Shown in pieces: positions 12,057 through 21,941 of a DNA stretch of 64,000 bases (position 1 is its first letter; each line of letters opens with the position of its first letter). The DNA is from Ottelia alismoides (Eukaryota; Streptophyta; Magnoliopsida; Alismatales; Hydrocharitaceae). The notes below the pieces were generated by a model. The model did no database searches, had not been told where the DNA came from, and was given only the letters and a program-made list of their open reading frames with translations. Location of the stretch: the NCBI GenBank assembly GCA_037367405.1, contig JAZKJV010010748.1:62001-126000 (forward strand), given 5' to 3'. A program made the translations under genes and the position numbers.

Positions 12057-12278
12057 CTTTAGGATAATCCTATTTTTCCCATATATATTTATATATAACA
12101 AGCTAAAATTATATATATTGCAAAGACGCTACGAAAATATATAAACAAAATCTTCCATGATTCGACGATTTTTTAATGGAGAATTAAGAAAAATTCAGCA
12201 CCCCAAATTGCAACCCTATGTACATATCATTTTCCGACAAATTCAAACCGCAATCGATTCCGCAAACAGCGAAAAATA

Positions 12279-12284
12279 TTTATT
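12279..12284 (-). terminator. Possible polyadenylation signal AATAAA
   Basis: AATAAA on the minus strand lies 27 nt past the stop codon of the calmodulin-like gene, in an AT-rich stretch. Plant polyadenylation signals are loose, so this is only a plausible site. Confidence 0.3.
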
Positions 12285-12310
12285 TTTAGACAAATCGATC
12301 GGATTATCAC

Positions 12311-12865
12311 TCACTCCTTTCCCTTCTTCGTCATCATCTCCGTGAACTCCTCGAAGCTGACGACGCCGTCGCCGTTTCGATCAACGCCGCTGATCATCCG
12401 CCTGCACTGCGCGGTCGTGGTGGTTTCGCCAAGGTCCCGCATGACCTTGGCAAGCTCGTCGGGGGAGATGGAGCCGTTGTGATCGAGATCGAAGATGTCG
12501 AAGGCCTGACGGAGGTCCTCCAGCGCGTCGTCGAGGCGCACGCCGCGGGTGTTGAGGTCGACGAATTCGGCGAGGGAGATGAAGCCGTCGCCGTTGGAAT
12601 CGGCCTCGGCCATCATAGATCGGAGCTCCTCATCGGTGGGGGAGTGACCGAGGCTGCGGAAGATGTCCGCGAGCTCCTCGGAAGAGATCTTCCCGTCGTG
12701 GTTGGAGTCGAAGCGGTCGAAGACGCGGCGGAGCTCGTCGTTGGCGGGGAGGAGGGCGAGGAGGCGGCGGTGGGAGGAGGTGGAGGAGGGGGAGGCGTGG
12801 GAGGAGCGGTCACGGCGGTGGCGGTGGCGGATGTGGCGGCGGAAGAAGGCCTTGAGGCTGCCCAT
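12311..12865 (-). CDS. Calmodulin-like protein, four EF-hands (CML25-like)
   Basis: This is a 184-residue, single-exon Ca2+ sensor. Four canonical EF-hand loops are visible: D53-E64 (DSNHDGKISSEE), D89-E100 (DSNGDGFISLAE), D126-E137 (DLDHNGSISPDE) and D162-E173 (DRNGDGVVSFEE). All keep Asp at loop position 1, Gly at 6 and Glu at 12, so all four should bind Ca2+. The N-terminal 40 residues are a basic, His/Arg- and Ser-rich extension that calmodulin lacks. The order of helices and the 'EFVDLNTRG' linker after loop 2 resemble plant CMLs of the CML25 group. Such proteins change shape on binding Ca2+ and pass the signal to target proteins. An in-frame ATG at 12943 would add 26 residues, but it lies 3 nt from the TATA box, so I chose the ATG at 12865. 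Gly2 is present, but Ala at position 6 makes myristoylation unlikely. The coding region is GC-rich and intact. Confidence 0.93.
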   Translation of the reverse strand: MGSLKAFFRRHIRHRHRRDRSSHASPSSTSSHRRLLALLPANDELRRVFDRFDSNHDGKISSEELADIFRSLGHSPTDEELRSMMAEADSNGDGFISLAEFVDLNTRGVRLDDALEDLRQAFDIFDLDHNGSISPDELAKVMRDLGETTTTAQCRRMISGVDRNGDGVVSFEEFTEMMTKKGKE

Positions 12866-12945
12866 GGGGGAGGAGAGAGGGAATGCAACCGGTAGGTTGG
12901 TGGGTCGCCCCCTCTCTCTCTCGCTCCTCCTTTTTTGACACATAA

Positions 12946-12954
12946 CTTTATATA
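12946..12954 (-). promoter_or_regulatory. TATA box of the calmodulin-like gene
   Basis: The minus strand reads tatataaag here, about 80 nt upstream of the chosen ATG (12865). Transcription would start near 12915-12925, inside a GA-rich leader. The upstream ATG at 12943 would then not be in the mRNA. Confidence 0.6.
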
Positions 12955-13067
12955 TGTTTATAATTTAATTATTATATGAAAATAATAAATTACTTTGTAT
13001 TTTGCTATTTTTAGGGAGAGATTAGGACCTAGCTTGGCTTGATGGGGCTCAAAGAAGATCTCGAGAT

Positions 13068-13126
13068 CACGTGTCACGATCGGATGGTGATCGTGCCTTG
13101 ATCACCACGATCGGATGGTGATCGTG
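13068..13126. promoter_or_regulatory. G-box plus duplicated palindromic motif upstream of the CML gene
   Basis: CACGTG, the core bound by bZIP and bHLH factors, is at 13068-13073. It is followed by two identical 21-bp units (13075-13095 and 13106-13126) that begin cacgatc and end gatcgtg, so each is itself an inverted repeat. They lie about 120-180 bp upstream of the TATA box. A regulatory role is inferred from position and symmetry only. Confidence 0.4.
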
Positions 13127-13261
13127 ACCCTGATCGTCTCTAGACTTGTGATGTCCAGATGATGGACTCAGAAAGCTTTAGGTGATGATGGTGGTGGTGG
13201 TGGTGGGAATATATTCAATCGTTAAACATAAGAAATATCATGGAAAGTACAACGGGCGATA

Positions 13262-13625
13262 GAGAGGGGGTCCTTTGCTGTAACCCAAGTTACAACAGAC
13301 ATGATGTGATCCCATTTATTTTTTTGGGCATTGATTGAAAATCCAACCGTGTAGATTGAATCGTTGGTTAATCCTTTATATATGTGCCAAATTTTGCAAA
13401 ATCCGATACTATTTACTATTTTATCTTAATAGTCAAGAGTTTGATTGTTTTTTAGATGGGATTTAAATTGCTTAAATGTTGATCGTATGTTTGAACATTA
13501 AGAAAAAAATAGCAAATGATATTGTATTTTTACGAAATTTTCAATCTACGTAGTTGGATTTTCAGGATTGAATTTCAAAAAAAAGGATTACATCATCTGT
13601 ATTGTAACGAAAGGATACCCTCTCT
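13262..13625. mobile_element. Mutator-type MITE (dispersed family, copy III)
   Basis: The ends are inverted: gagagggggtcctttgctg at the left and, on the reverse strand, agagagggtatcctttcg at the right. The body carries the same arms as copy II. It is flanked by near-perfect direct duplications, gggcgata (13254-13261) and gggcgaca (13626-13633), with one mismatch. It lies upstream of the CML promoter region. Confidence 0.7.
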
Positions 13626-14812
13626 GGGCGACAACCCTCATGAGCATCTCGCGTACCGCAATGTTATTCATTGCTTCATTCCTTGGACATGCGATGAAAA
13701 TTGTACTCTTTTTTGCTGTGTTGCTAGCATCGTTTAATCATCTAACAAAAGCTACACCTATTGACTTCTTTAACAATCGCACTGTGGCAAAATTCGCATA
13801 ATATGCATAACAATAAATATTATTCGTAGTTTAAATTTTAAATTTGCAAGGAATAACATATCGTTGCTATATTGCTAGCGATGAATAATTTAAAAATGAT
13901 CATTCGTTCACTTTTTTCCAACTATTGCTAAATTAACAACAATTAGCACGGATTTCTGATGAAAAAGTCGACGAATGGTATTCTTCGCAATGATCCATAA
14001 GAATAAAAGATAACTTCACAATGGATAGCATTCTTTGTTATATACTTAATATCAGAAGACATAGCAATGAATATTCAAATTATTCACTGCTATAAACCAT
14101 CTTTGTTGTGGTCTCCTTGTTGAATCAGCGATGGTGACGATGGCTAGAACACATTTTGATGAAAAAAGTGATCCTAATAATCATTAATTGTTATGTGAAC
14201 CTTTACCAACTGATTATTAAATAAGTTACTAATTATAAAAAAAAGATAACATAAATTTTGCAACTATCAATATTCATTGTTACATATTCAACATTAATGA
14301 TCAACTATAAACTTGGCGAATAAAGTATAAATAAAAAGTAAAGTCCATAAAAATTAAAATAGTAAGTAATATATCTTATTTACAAGTAGAATATACGTGT
14401 GGAATATTTTTTCCCTAATTTATATTTTATTAAGATAATAATAATTAAAATACCAAAAATATATTTATATCTCTAAATAATAGTACTATATTAAATAATA
14501 AAATAATTTAAAGTACCAAAATATAAATTCTTAGCCCCTTATCAATCTAACAACCTCAGTGGAGCGATAGGTCATCATACAAACCCCTCCATAGGTCTTT
14601 TCTTCTCCTCTTTAAAGGGTCAACATACCCACTTTGCTCATGGGACTTAGACCATTAGTTTCGATTATATTTTGGAGTCTTAACCGGTTGACATGAAAGG
14701 AAGAATTTGTGGAAGGATCAATGGTTTCGATAAATTTGTTGTGAAAGACATGATAGATCCCTTCAATATTAATTGTGATTTTCGAGGGAAGTTTGAGTTG
14801 AGAGGTTGAAAT
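13626..14812. other. Intergenic, possible transposon remnant
   Basis: No gene is supported. The region 13840-14110 has repeated words such as gctagcgatgaat, gacgaatgg and ttcttcgcaatga, as seen in subterminal regions of some TIR elements, but I find no matching ends. The region 14590-14810 keeps a broken open frame on the minus strand that I cannot assign. Confidence 0.35.
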
Positions 14813-16258
14813 ATCGGTATCAGATATCGTATCAACACCATATCGATACATTATCTCGGTGAAATTTCGCCCATATCGGGATGAATGAATGACCTGAAAA
14901 AGCCCTCATATCGTCGTTTCACTCGAAATTTCAGTCCCATGTCGAAATCGAAATTTGACCAAAATTTCATTAAATCGACATCATATTTTGCTCGCACAAT
15001 GTGATGGATGCGTTAGTAAGCAATAATCGATCATTCTTGTTTGTTGGATGTTTTAGTAAGCAATAGTCGATCATTCTTAAGTTTCTTTTTTGCAAAATAT
15101 CACCATGTACATGAGTATGTATATAGAAAAAATAGATGAACATAAATTGTAATATTTTTCAAAAAAATAATTATTGATACTATAAATTGTGATATTTTTT
15201 GGTAAAATGTCTCCCCATTGAACATTGTATGACACTGTAGCCATGGGCCTTACTGATCAATCATAGACCCCGTCAAAGTAAGTATGTATTGTATCGGTAT
15301 CAGATATCGTATAAACACCATATCGATACATTATCTCAGTGAAATTTCGCCCATATCGGGGGTGAAGGAATGATATGAAAAAGCCCTCATATCGTCGTTT
15401 CACTCGAAATTTCAGTCCCATGTCGAAATCGATTTTTGACAGAAATTTCATGAAATCAACATCATATTTTGCTCGCACAATGTGATGGATGCGTTAGTAA
15501 GCAATAATCGATCATTCTTGTTTGATGGATGTTTTGGTAAGCAATAATCGATCATTCTTAAGTTTCTTTTTTGCAAAATATCACCATGTACATGAGTATG
15601 TATATAGAAAAAAATAGATGAACATAAATTGTAATATTTTTCAAAAAAATAATTATTGATGACTATAAATTGTGATATTTTTTGGTAAAATGTCTCCCCA
15701 TTGAACATTGTATGACACTGTAGCCATGGGCCTTACTGATCAATCATAGACTCCGTCAAAGTAAGTATGTCTTGTATCGGTATCAGATATCATATAAACA
15801 CCATATCGATACATTATCTCAGTGAAATTTCGCCCATATCGAGGGCGAAGGAATGATCTGAAAAAGCCCTCATATCGTCGTTTCACTCGAAATTTCAGTC
15901 CCATGTCGAAATCGATTTTTGACAGAAATTTCATGAAATCGACATCATATTTTGCTCGCACAATGTGATGGATGCGTTAGTAAGCAATAATCGATCATTC
16001 TTGTTTGATGGATGTTTTGGTAAGCAATAATCGATCATTCTTAAGTTTCCTTTTTGCAAATTATCACCATGTATATGAGTATGTATATAGAAAAAAATAG
16101 ATGAATATAAATTGTATTATTTTTTAAAAATAATTATTGATGACTATAAATTGAGATATTTTTTTGGTAAAATATTTCCCCATTGAACATTGTATGACAC
16201 TGTCGTCATGGGCCTTGCTGATCAATCATAGACCCCGTCAAAGTTAAGTATGTCTTGT
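14813..16258. repeat. 480-bp unit in three tandem copies
   Basis: Copies begin tatcggtatcagatatc near 14813, 15295 and 15777 (periods about 480-484 bp) and differ by few bases. Each unit also contains an internal duplication built on taagcaataatcgatcattc. On the minus strand, copies two and three hold the same 73-codon open frame starting MRAKYDVDFMKF; copy one lacks it as an open frame. I do not recognise this peptide. The repeat looks like amplified transposon-derived DNA. Confidence 0.85.
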
Positions 16259-16810
16259 TATTGCTACTTTTTCTGCTTATAATTCAATTTTCCCCTCTTT
16301 GGCTTCTATCGATGTGGGACTAAGCTTCATTCGTCTACTGTGTTAAACTGGATAGACCTGCTAGACTTGCCTTTGTGCACGCGTACGTACCTTCGTTCTT
16401 CTCTTCTCCTGTGACTACACCATTAGGGCTTGCAGGGTCTCACTCGCATCTCTTCTGCTGGATGATTATCCGTCAAACATTCAACATAATTAAGGAGCCA
16501 AAACATCCACAACACGTCATATCCAGTGTAGGATCTTATTAAAATATACGTCATTACTGGCTCTTAAACAAACCATTCATCACTTGTATATAATACCAAC
16601 AACAACTTGTCTGCACGTCCTCTTTCCGGCATTTCTTTCCACAGCATCATAAAACTGGATAACTATTCATTTAAAAATCCAGTCATTAGTATGTATAATA
16701 AAATTATCTCCGTCTCTTTGTACGGTTCCCATAAGTACACAGCTAAAGAATCTACGGGAAAATCTACTCTGCCATCGGTTGGGTTTCTCTCTTCTGTGAA
16801 GTCTGATTGG
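16259..16810. other. Intergenic, nothing recognised
   Basis: Unique-looking sequence of mixed base composition, with a 108-codon open frame beginning at 16607 that runs into the transposon remnant on its right. The frame has no family signature. Confidence 0.35.
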
Positions 16811-17790
16811 CAGGGACGGAGCCAGAACATTTTGAGGAGGGGGCATGCGGTTTTAAAAAAATATGTCTATCAATTACAGTACAATCATATTCATTATATA
16901 ACAATAATTGTTAGGGACAAATTATATCTATAGTTTTCACATATATTTTTCATCAATTTTGAACTTATTCATTACATAAGAATAGTCAATTTTGAACTTA
17001 TTGTTTAATCAACTATATCTTTTTATTCAATTTTACATAAATTAGTATCATATATGTTCCACAATGTTAATTTTTTTGTGAATGATATTTATATTTTTTT
17101 AAAAAGCAAGCTATGTTCAAGTATTTTATTTATTTTGAATTCAGTATATATATATATATTGATTAATTACAATATAAACTACACTTGTTCCGAATTTGTA
17201 TCAAAATCAAAATATAAAATACCTAATTCTATACTCTTTTACCAATAACAAGAAATAATAATATTTATGAAAAAAATACACCAATCAAGAGATATGTGCA
17301 TTTGATCACTTTACTTCATAATAAATAGGACCAATGAATAATATATGAGACTTGACAATAAATGAATTTTTTACATATTTATTTTTTTAGATTGCGAATT
17401 AAACCCCGTATCTGTATAAGTGATAATGAGATTGGATGAAAGATCGCTTCATTCTATAGTCAGATTCTAAAAAAAATGGATAACCAATAAGATTAGAGTA
17501 GACATTTATTATAAGTTGATCGATTGAAGAAATTATCCAATATAGGTTGATTTGAGGTAAAATTTTATATTAAGAGGTATATTATCTATTGGTAAAAGTT
17601 ATTGAATATTTTTTAAAGAAATGAGGGGGGCATATGCGAGTTTTACCCTCTAAAAATCCAAATGAGGCATTGTAGTTATGAAATATTATGATTATTTTTA
17701 GCTTGAAAAACCATAGGGAAAAAATTACATATACATATAGTATGTAATCTCAAATTTCAGGGGGCACTTGCCCCTCCTTGCACCTTGCTG
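16811..17790. mobile_element. Decayed hAT-like element
   Basis: The left end is cagggacggagccagaac, a terminus like that of the hAT-type element at 5950. The next block, gagggggcatgcg, has a counterpart gggggcatatgcg near 17626, and the right end is gggggcacttgcccctcctt followed by gcaccttgctg. The right terminus is diverged and no 8-bp duplication is visible. No transposase is seen. The gggggca...tgcccc ends are common to old plant hAT-type repeats. Confidence 0.45.
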
Positions 17791-17817
17791 AGTGGTATTA
17801 TGCGAGCAGTGTCCACT

Positions 17818-18125
17818 TCATCTATCCTTACAAAGTATAAGTATATATATAGGCAATTTCCTATGATCCTGCACTACAACAATTTGGTCCTTGATGTTGA
17901 GAACAAGTGTACTTTGTTGACGAACTCCAGTTTGAGGACATGGAACTGTTTGTATCATGTACAGGCAAGAGAAGTAATGACATTACTTTGGTATGTGTTC
18001 TGTATATATGTGAGCGTTTCTTGATTTCGAGAGATATAATCATCATAAAGCCAATATATGAGTACACAGTATGATCGAAGACTTACCGCAGGAAGGTTTT
18101 CGTGGCCGACGTAGCACATGCTTAT
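17818..18125 (-). pseudogene. Possible exon pair of an unidentified gene, cut by element C
   Basis: On the minus strand, an open segment directly beside element C ends at 18087 in a strong donor context (cg/gtaagt). A 141-nt intron would end in an acceptor 'acaaacag' at 17946-17947. A second open segment then runs from 17945 to a stop at 17818-17820 in one frame, or to an earlier stop in another. The upstream part continues only if element C is removed (to 58605). I cannot identify the protein and the call may be chance. Confidence 0.2.
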
Positions 18126-18442
18126 TGTTATAAAATATGAAGCGGAAGCAAAAACATGGAAAAAGAATAAGAACAAGAAAGAACAGCGGGATTTTTATGT
18201 GGAACCCTACTCCGTGAGGAGCGGGATGAAACCACGGGAGAAGCCCTCTAAGGGGCGTGTTTTTCTATTGCTTTTCTCAATGAGTACAGGAGGTCTGGGG
18301 CTCCTTATATAGCCTTCCCAGAGCCTCCAAGTCCCACCACTGGTCCATGAGGGACTAAACACTGGATGGGGTAAATGGATCTTCTCCAGGATCCATTTAC
18401 CCTGCTACAACACAATAGGCGCATACAACTTATACTCCAACA
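18126..18442 (-). repeat. Element C LTR1 (3' LTR)
   Basis: This 317-bp LTR has TG...CA ends. A TATA motif on the minus strand (ctatataag, about 18303-18312) fits a promoter in the LTR. The polypurine tract lies next to it at 18443-18453. Confidence 0.9.
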
Positions 18443-20410
18443 CTCCCCCTCAAGCTGGAGCATGCAATGCTCAGCTTGGACAAACATAAAGAAACTCAAC
18501 TCAACGCTACAGGACACTACGGACAATATCAACCCAACGCGCACATTGCTGCAGTCGAGGACGTTGCTTCTCATGCCGTGCATGTGAGGAGGACGAACGG
18601 GCTGGAGTGTGAGTCAACTAAAGACTCGGAACCTGACCATTGAGTCTGAACTTACGCCTGAAGTCTCCTCGTCAGAGAACTGGGTCTCTCCCATCTGATT
18701 AAGAGAATGATGCACTGCTCTGGTGTACCTATGATACCACATGAAAACCCTTGCCCTCAAGGGAATGGTCCTCTGCTCTGGAGTCCCTATGGCTCACATG
18801 AAAACTCTGGCCGAACAACAACAAGAATGATGGGGACCTCGAACTGATGATGGCAGCATATGCTCATCTGAAAATGACCGCACACTCGTGCGTGTCTGAA
18901 ACTGGAGACTCGGAACAATGACCGTCGAGTCTGAAACTGAACTGTAGAGTCTGATCAACTGGTTGGTATGGATACTGACATCTGAATCTGGATCTGGAAG
19001 AAGACATGTTGACTCTACATATACTCCTCCTTTCTCCCATACTAGTCAGAATACATGACATCGACTATGTCGGGAGAAGACAATAAAATGGGAAAACATG
19101 AAACTTGCGGCTTTTCCATTTTTTTTATAAGCTGTCATTTTTTTTTGCATTTTTAAGCCATTCAAACTCTTTTTCTTCGGCTTTGCAAATCTTTTTTTTA
19201 ATTTGCGTACGGCTTTTGAAATGTACGCGCCTTTTCTCCTTTTTTTATAATTGCGTACGACTTTTCTTTGTACGCGACTTTTCTTTCCATTTTTTTCTTT
19301 TTTTTAATCAAAAACTCAGCCCATTTGGGTCTACAATCCTCATTCCTTTTTTTCACTCGCAGACCCCTCACTTCATATATATATTTTCTTAAAACTATTT
19401 GGCCCAACAGGACCTCCCTCACCACATATTTTTTTTTCAAGCACACGCGGCCCACTTGGGCTTTTTCTCTTCAATCGGGCGCCGCCCCTCCCTTTCTGTA
19501 ATAGGGTTCCCACGTTGGGAACCCCTTTAAGCCCACAACCGCTAGGGTTCGAAGGACCCAATCTTCACAGAAACAGCCGCCCACGATGGGGCCTTCACTT
19601 GCTCGAAGGCGGCGCCATATACAGGGAGGGGAGAGATGAATTGACTAGGGAAACGCAAGGGGCGCGTGAGGGAGCCGCGCCTGGGTATTGCACGTGCGAG
19701 GAGAAGGGTGCGCTCTTGAAGCGCCGCCGCAGGGAGTCGCGTCTGGAGGTTTTGCGCATGTGGCGCACGCCGCCGGGATCGCCCGGAGGTGCTGGTGGTC
19801 GCGCGCTTATTGTGCGCTCGAGAGAAGCCTTCTGGGCGTGGAGGACTGTGCGCCTCCTTGCCTGCGAGTATGTGAGAGGAGCTATAGGGCCTGTTTCCAA
19901 GGGTTCCACGATGGAACCCTATCTTCACGAAGACATTCCTTCGGGCGTTGCTGGTTGGAAACCCTGAGGGTCCTAGAGATTCCGTGCGGCGGCGCTGCCT
20001 GCGCTGCTCGGGATCCTGGAGGAGAAGACAGATCGCCGGGGGTGGCAAGGCCAGTCAGCCTCCACGTGGGAATCGTCTGGAGGGCCTTCCGTGAGATGGA
20101 TGGTGCGCCCAGCTGCAGCCATTTGCGGGTGGAGATTGCAGGAAGATCTCAGCGTCGGGAGACGAGAATGCTTTGAGGGCTGTCGGTTAGGGTTTGCCGG
20201 ATCGATGGATTGTTACCACTGCCGCGGGATCGAGTGGCGCATGAGTCTTGCGCGTGTATTGGAACATCATCTAAGGTTATGAAGAACCTTAAAATAAAAT
20301 CTCTCGAACAAAATATGAATATGAACGTACATCGATCTTCAAAAATACAACTTGAATCTCGAAAAATAAAGAGCATGAAATCCTCGAGAATCGAACCCGC
20401 TCTGATACCA
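18443..20410 (-). mobile_element. Element C internal region, complete copy
   Basis: This 1.97-kb stretch runs from the polypurine tract (18443-18453) to the initiator-tRNA-Met primer site (20399-20410). The part near the primer site (19500-20270) is GC-rich and has open frames on several strands, but none resembles gag, protease, RT or integrase. The part near the polypurine tract is T-rich. I read it as non-coding. Confidence 0.85.
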
Positions 20411-20730
20411 TGTTATAAAATATGAAGAATGCGGAAGCAAAAACATGGAAAAAGAATAAGAACAAGAAAGAACAGCGGGATTTTTACGTGGAACCCTACT
20501 CCGTGAGGAGCGGGATGAAACCACGGGAGAAGCCCTCTAAGGGGCGTGTTTTTCTATTGCTTTTCTCAATGAATACAGAGGTTTGGGGCTCCTTATATAG
20601 CCTTCCCAGAGCCTCCAAGTCCCACCACTGGTCCATGTGGGACTAAACACTGGATGGGGTTAATGGATCTTCTCCAGGATCCATTTACCCTGCTACAACA
20701 CAATAGGCGCATAAAACCTATACTCCAACA
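20411..20730 (-). repeat. Element C LTR2 (shared middle LTR)
   Basis: This 320-bp LTR has a primer site on one side (20399-20410) and a polypurine tract on the other (20731-20741). It therefore serves as 5' LTR for one unit and 3' LTR for the other. Confidence 0.9.
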
Positions 20731-21941
20731 CTCCCCCTCAAGCTGGAGCATGCAATGCTCAGCTTGGACAAACATAAAGAAACTCAACTCAACGCTACAG
20801 GACACTACGGACAATATCAACCCAACGCGCACATTGCTGCAGTCGAGGACGTTGCTTCTCATGCCATGCAGGTGAGGAGGACGAACGGGCTGGAGTGTGA
20901 GTCAACTGAAGACTCGGAATCTGACCATCGAGTCTGAACTTGCGCCTGAAGTCTCCTCGTCGGAGAACTGGGTCTCTCCCATCTGGCTCAGAGAATGGTG
21001 CACTGCTCTGGTGTACCTATGATACCACATGAAAACCCTTGCCCTCAAGGGAATGGTCCTCTGCTCTGGAGTCCCTATGGCTCACATGAAAACTCTGGCC
21101 GAACAACAACAAGAATGATGGGGACCTCGAACTGATGATGGCAACATATGCTCATCTGAAAATGACCGCACACTCGTGCGTGTCTGAAACTGGAGACTCG
21201 GAACAATGATCGTCGAGTCTGAAACTGAACTGTAGAGTCTGATCAACTGGTTGGTATGGATACTGACATCTGAATCTGGATCTGGAAGAAGACATGTTGA
21301 CTCTACATATACTCCTCCTTTCTCCCATACTAGTCAGAATACATGACATCGACTATGTCGGGAGAAGACAATAAAATGGGGAAAACATGAAACTTGCGGC
21401 TTTTCCATTTTTTTATAAGCCGTCATTTTTTTGCATTTTTTAAGCCATTCAAACTCTTTTTTTTCGGCTTTGCAAATCCTTTTTTTTAATTTGCGTACGG
21501 TTTTTGAAATGTACGCGCCTTTTCTCCTTTTTTTATAATTGCGTATGACTTTTCTTTGTACGCGACTTTTCTTTCCATTTTTTTTCCTTTTTTTAGTTAA
21601 AAACTCAGCCCATTTGGGTCTACAATCCTCATTCTTTTTTTATCTTCTCGCAGGCCCCTCACTTCATATATATATATTTTCTTAAAACTATTTGGCCCAA
21701 CAGGACCTCCCTCACCACATATTTTTTTTCAAGCACACGCGGCCCACTTGGGCTTTTTCTCTTCAATCGGGCGTCGCCCCTCCCTTTCTGTAATAGGGTT
21801 CCCATGTTGGGAACCCCTTTAAGCCCACAACTGCTAGGGTTCGAAGGACCCAATCTTCACAGAAACAGCCGCCCACGATGGGGCCTTCACTTGCTCGAAG
21901 GCGGCGCCATATACAGGGAGGGGGGAGATGAATTGACTAGG
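20731..21941 (-). mobile_element. Element C second internal region, left part
   Basis: This is nearly the same sequence as 18443-19651, broken at the insertion site of element B. The last five bases, ctagg (21937-21941), are duplicated at 57512-57516. Confidence 0.9.

Noticed and set aside
12479..12895. 138-codon plus-strand frame across the CML gene
   Set aside because: It is the antisense shadow of the GC-rich EF-hand coding region.
19542..20048. 168-codon minus-strand frame in element C (similar at 57466-57915)
   Set aside because: No retrotransposon or cellular motif; the copies differ in length and end at different places, as expected for non-coding sequence.
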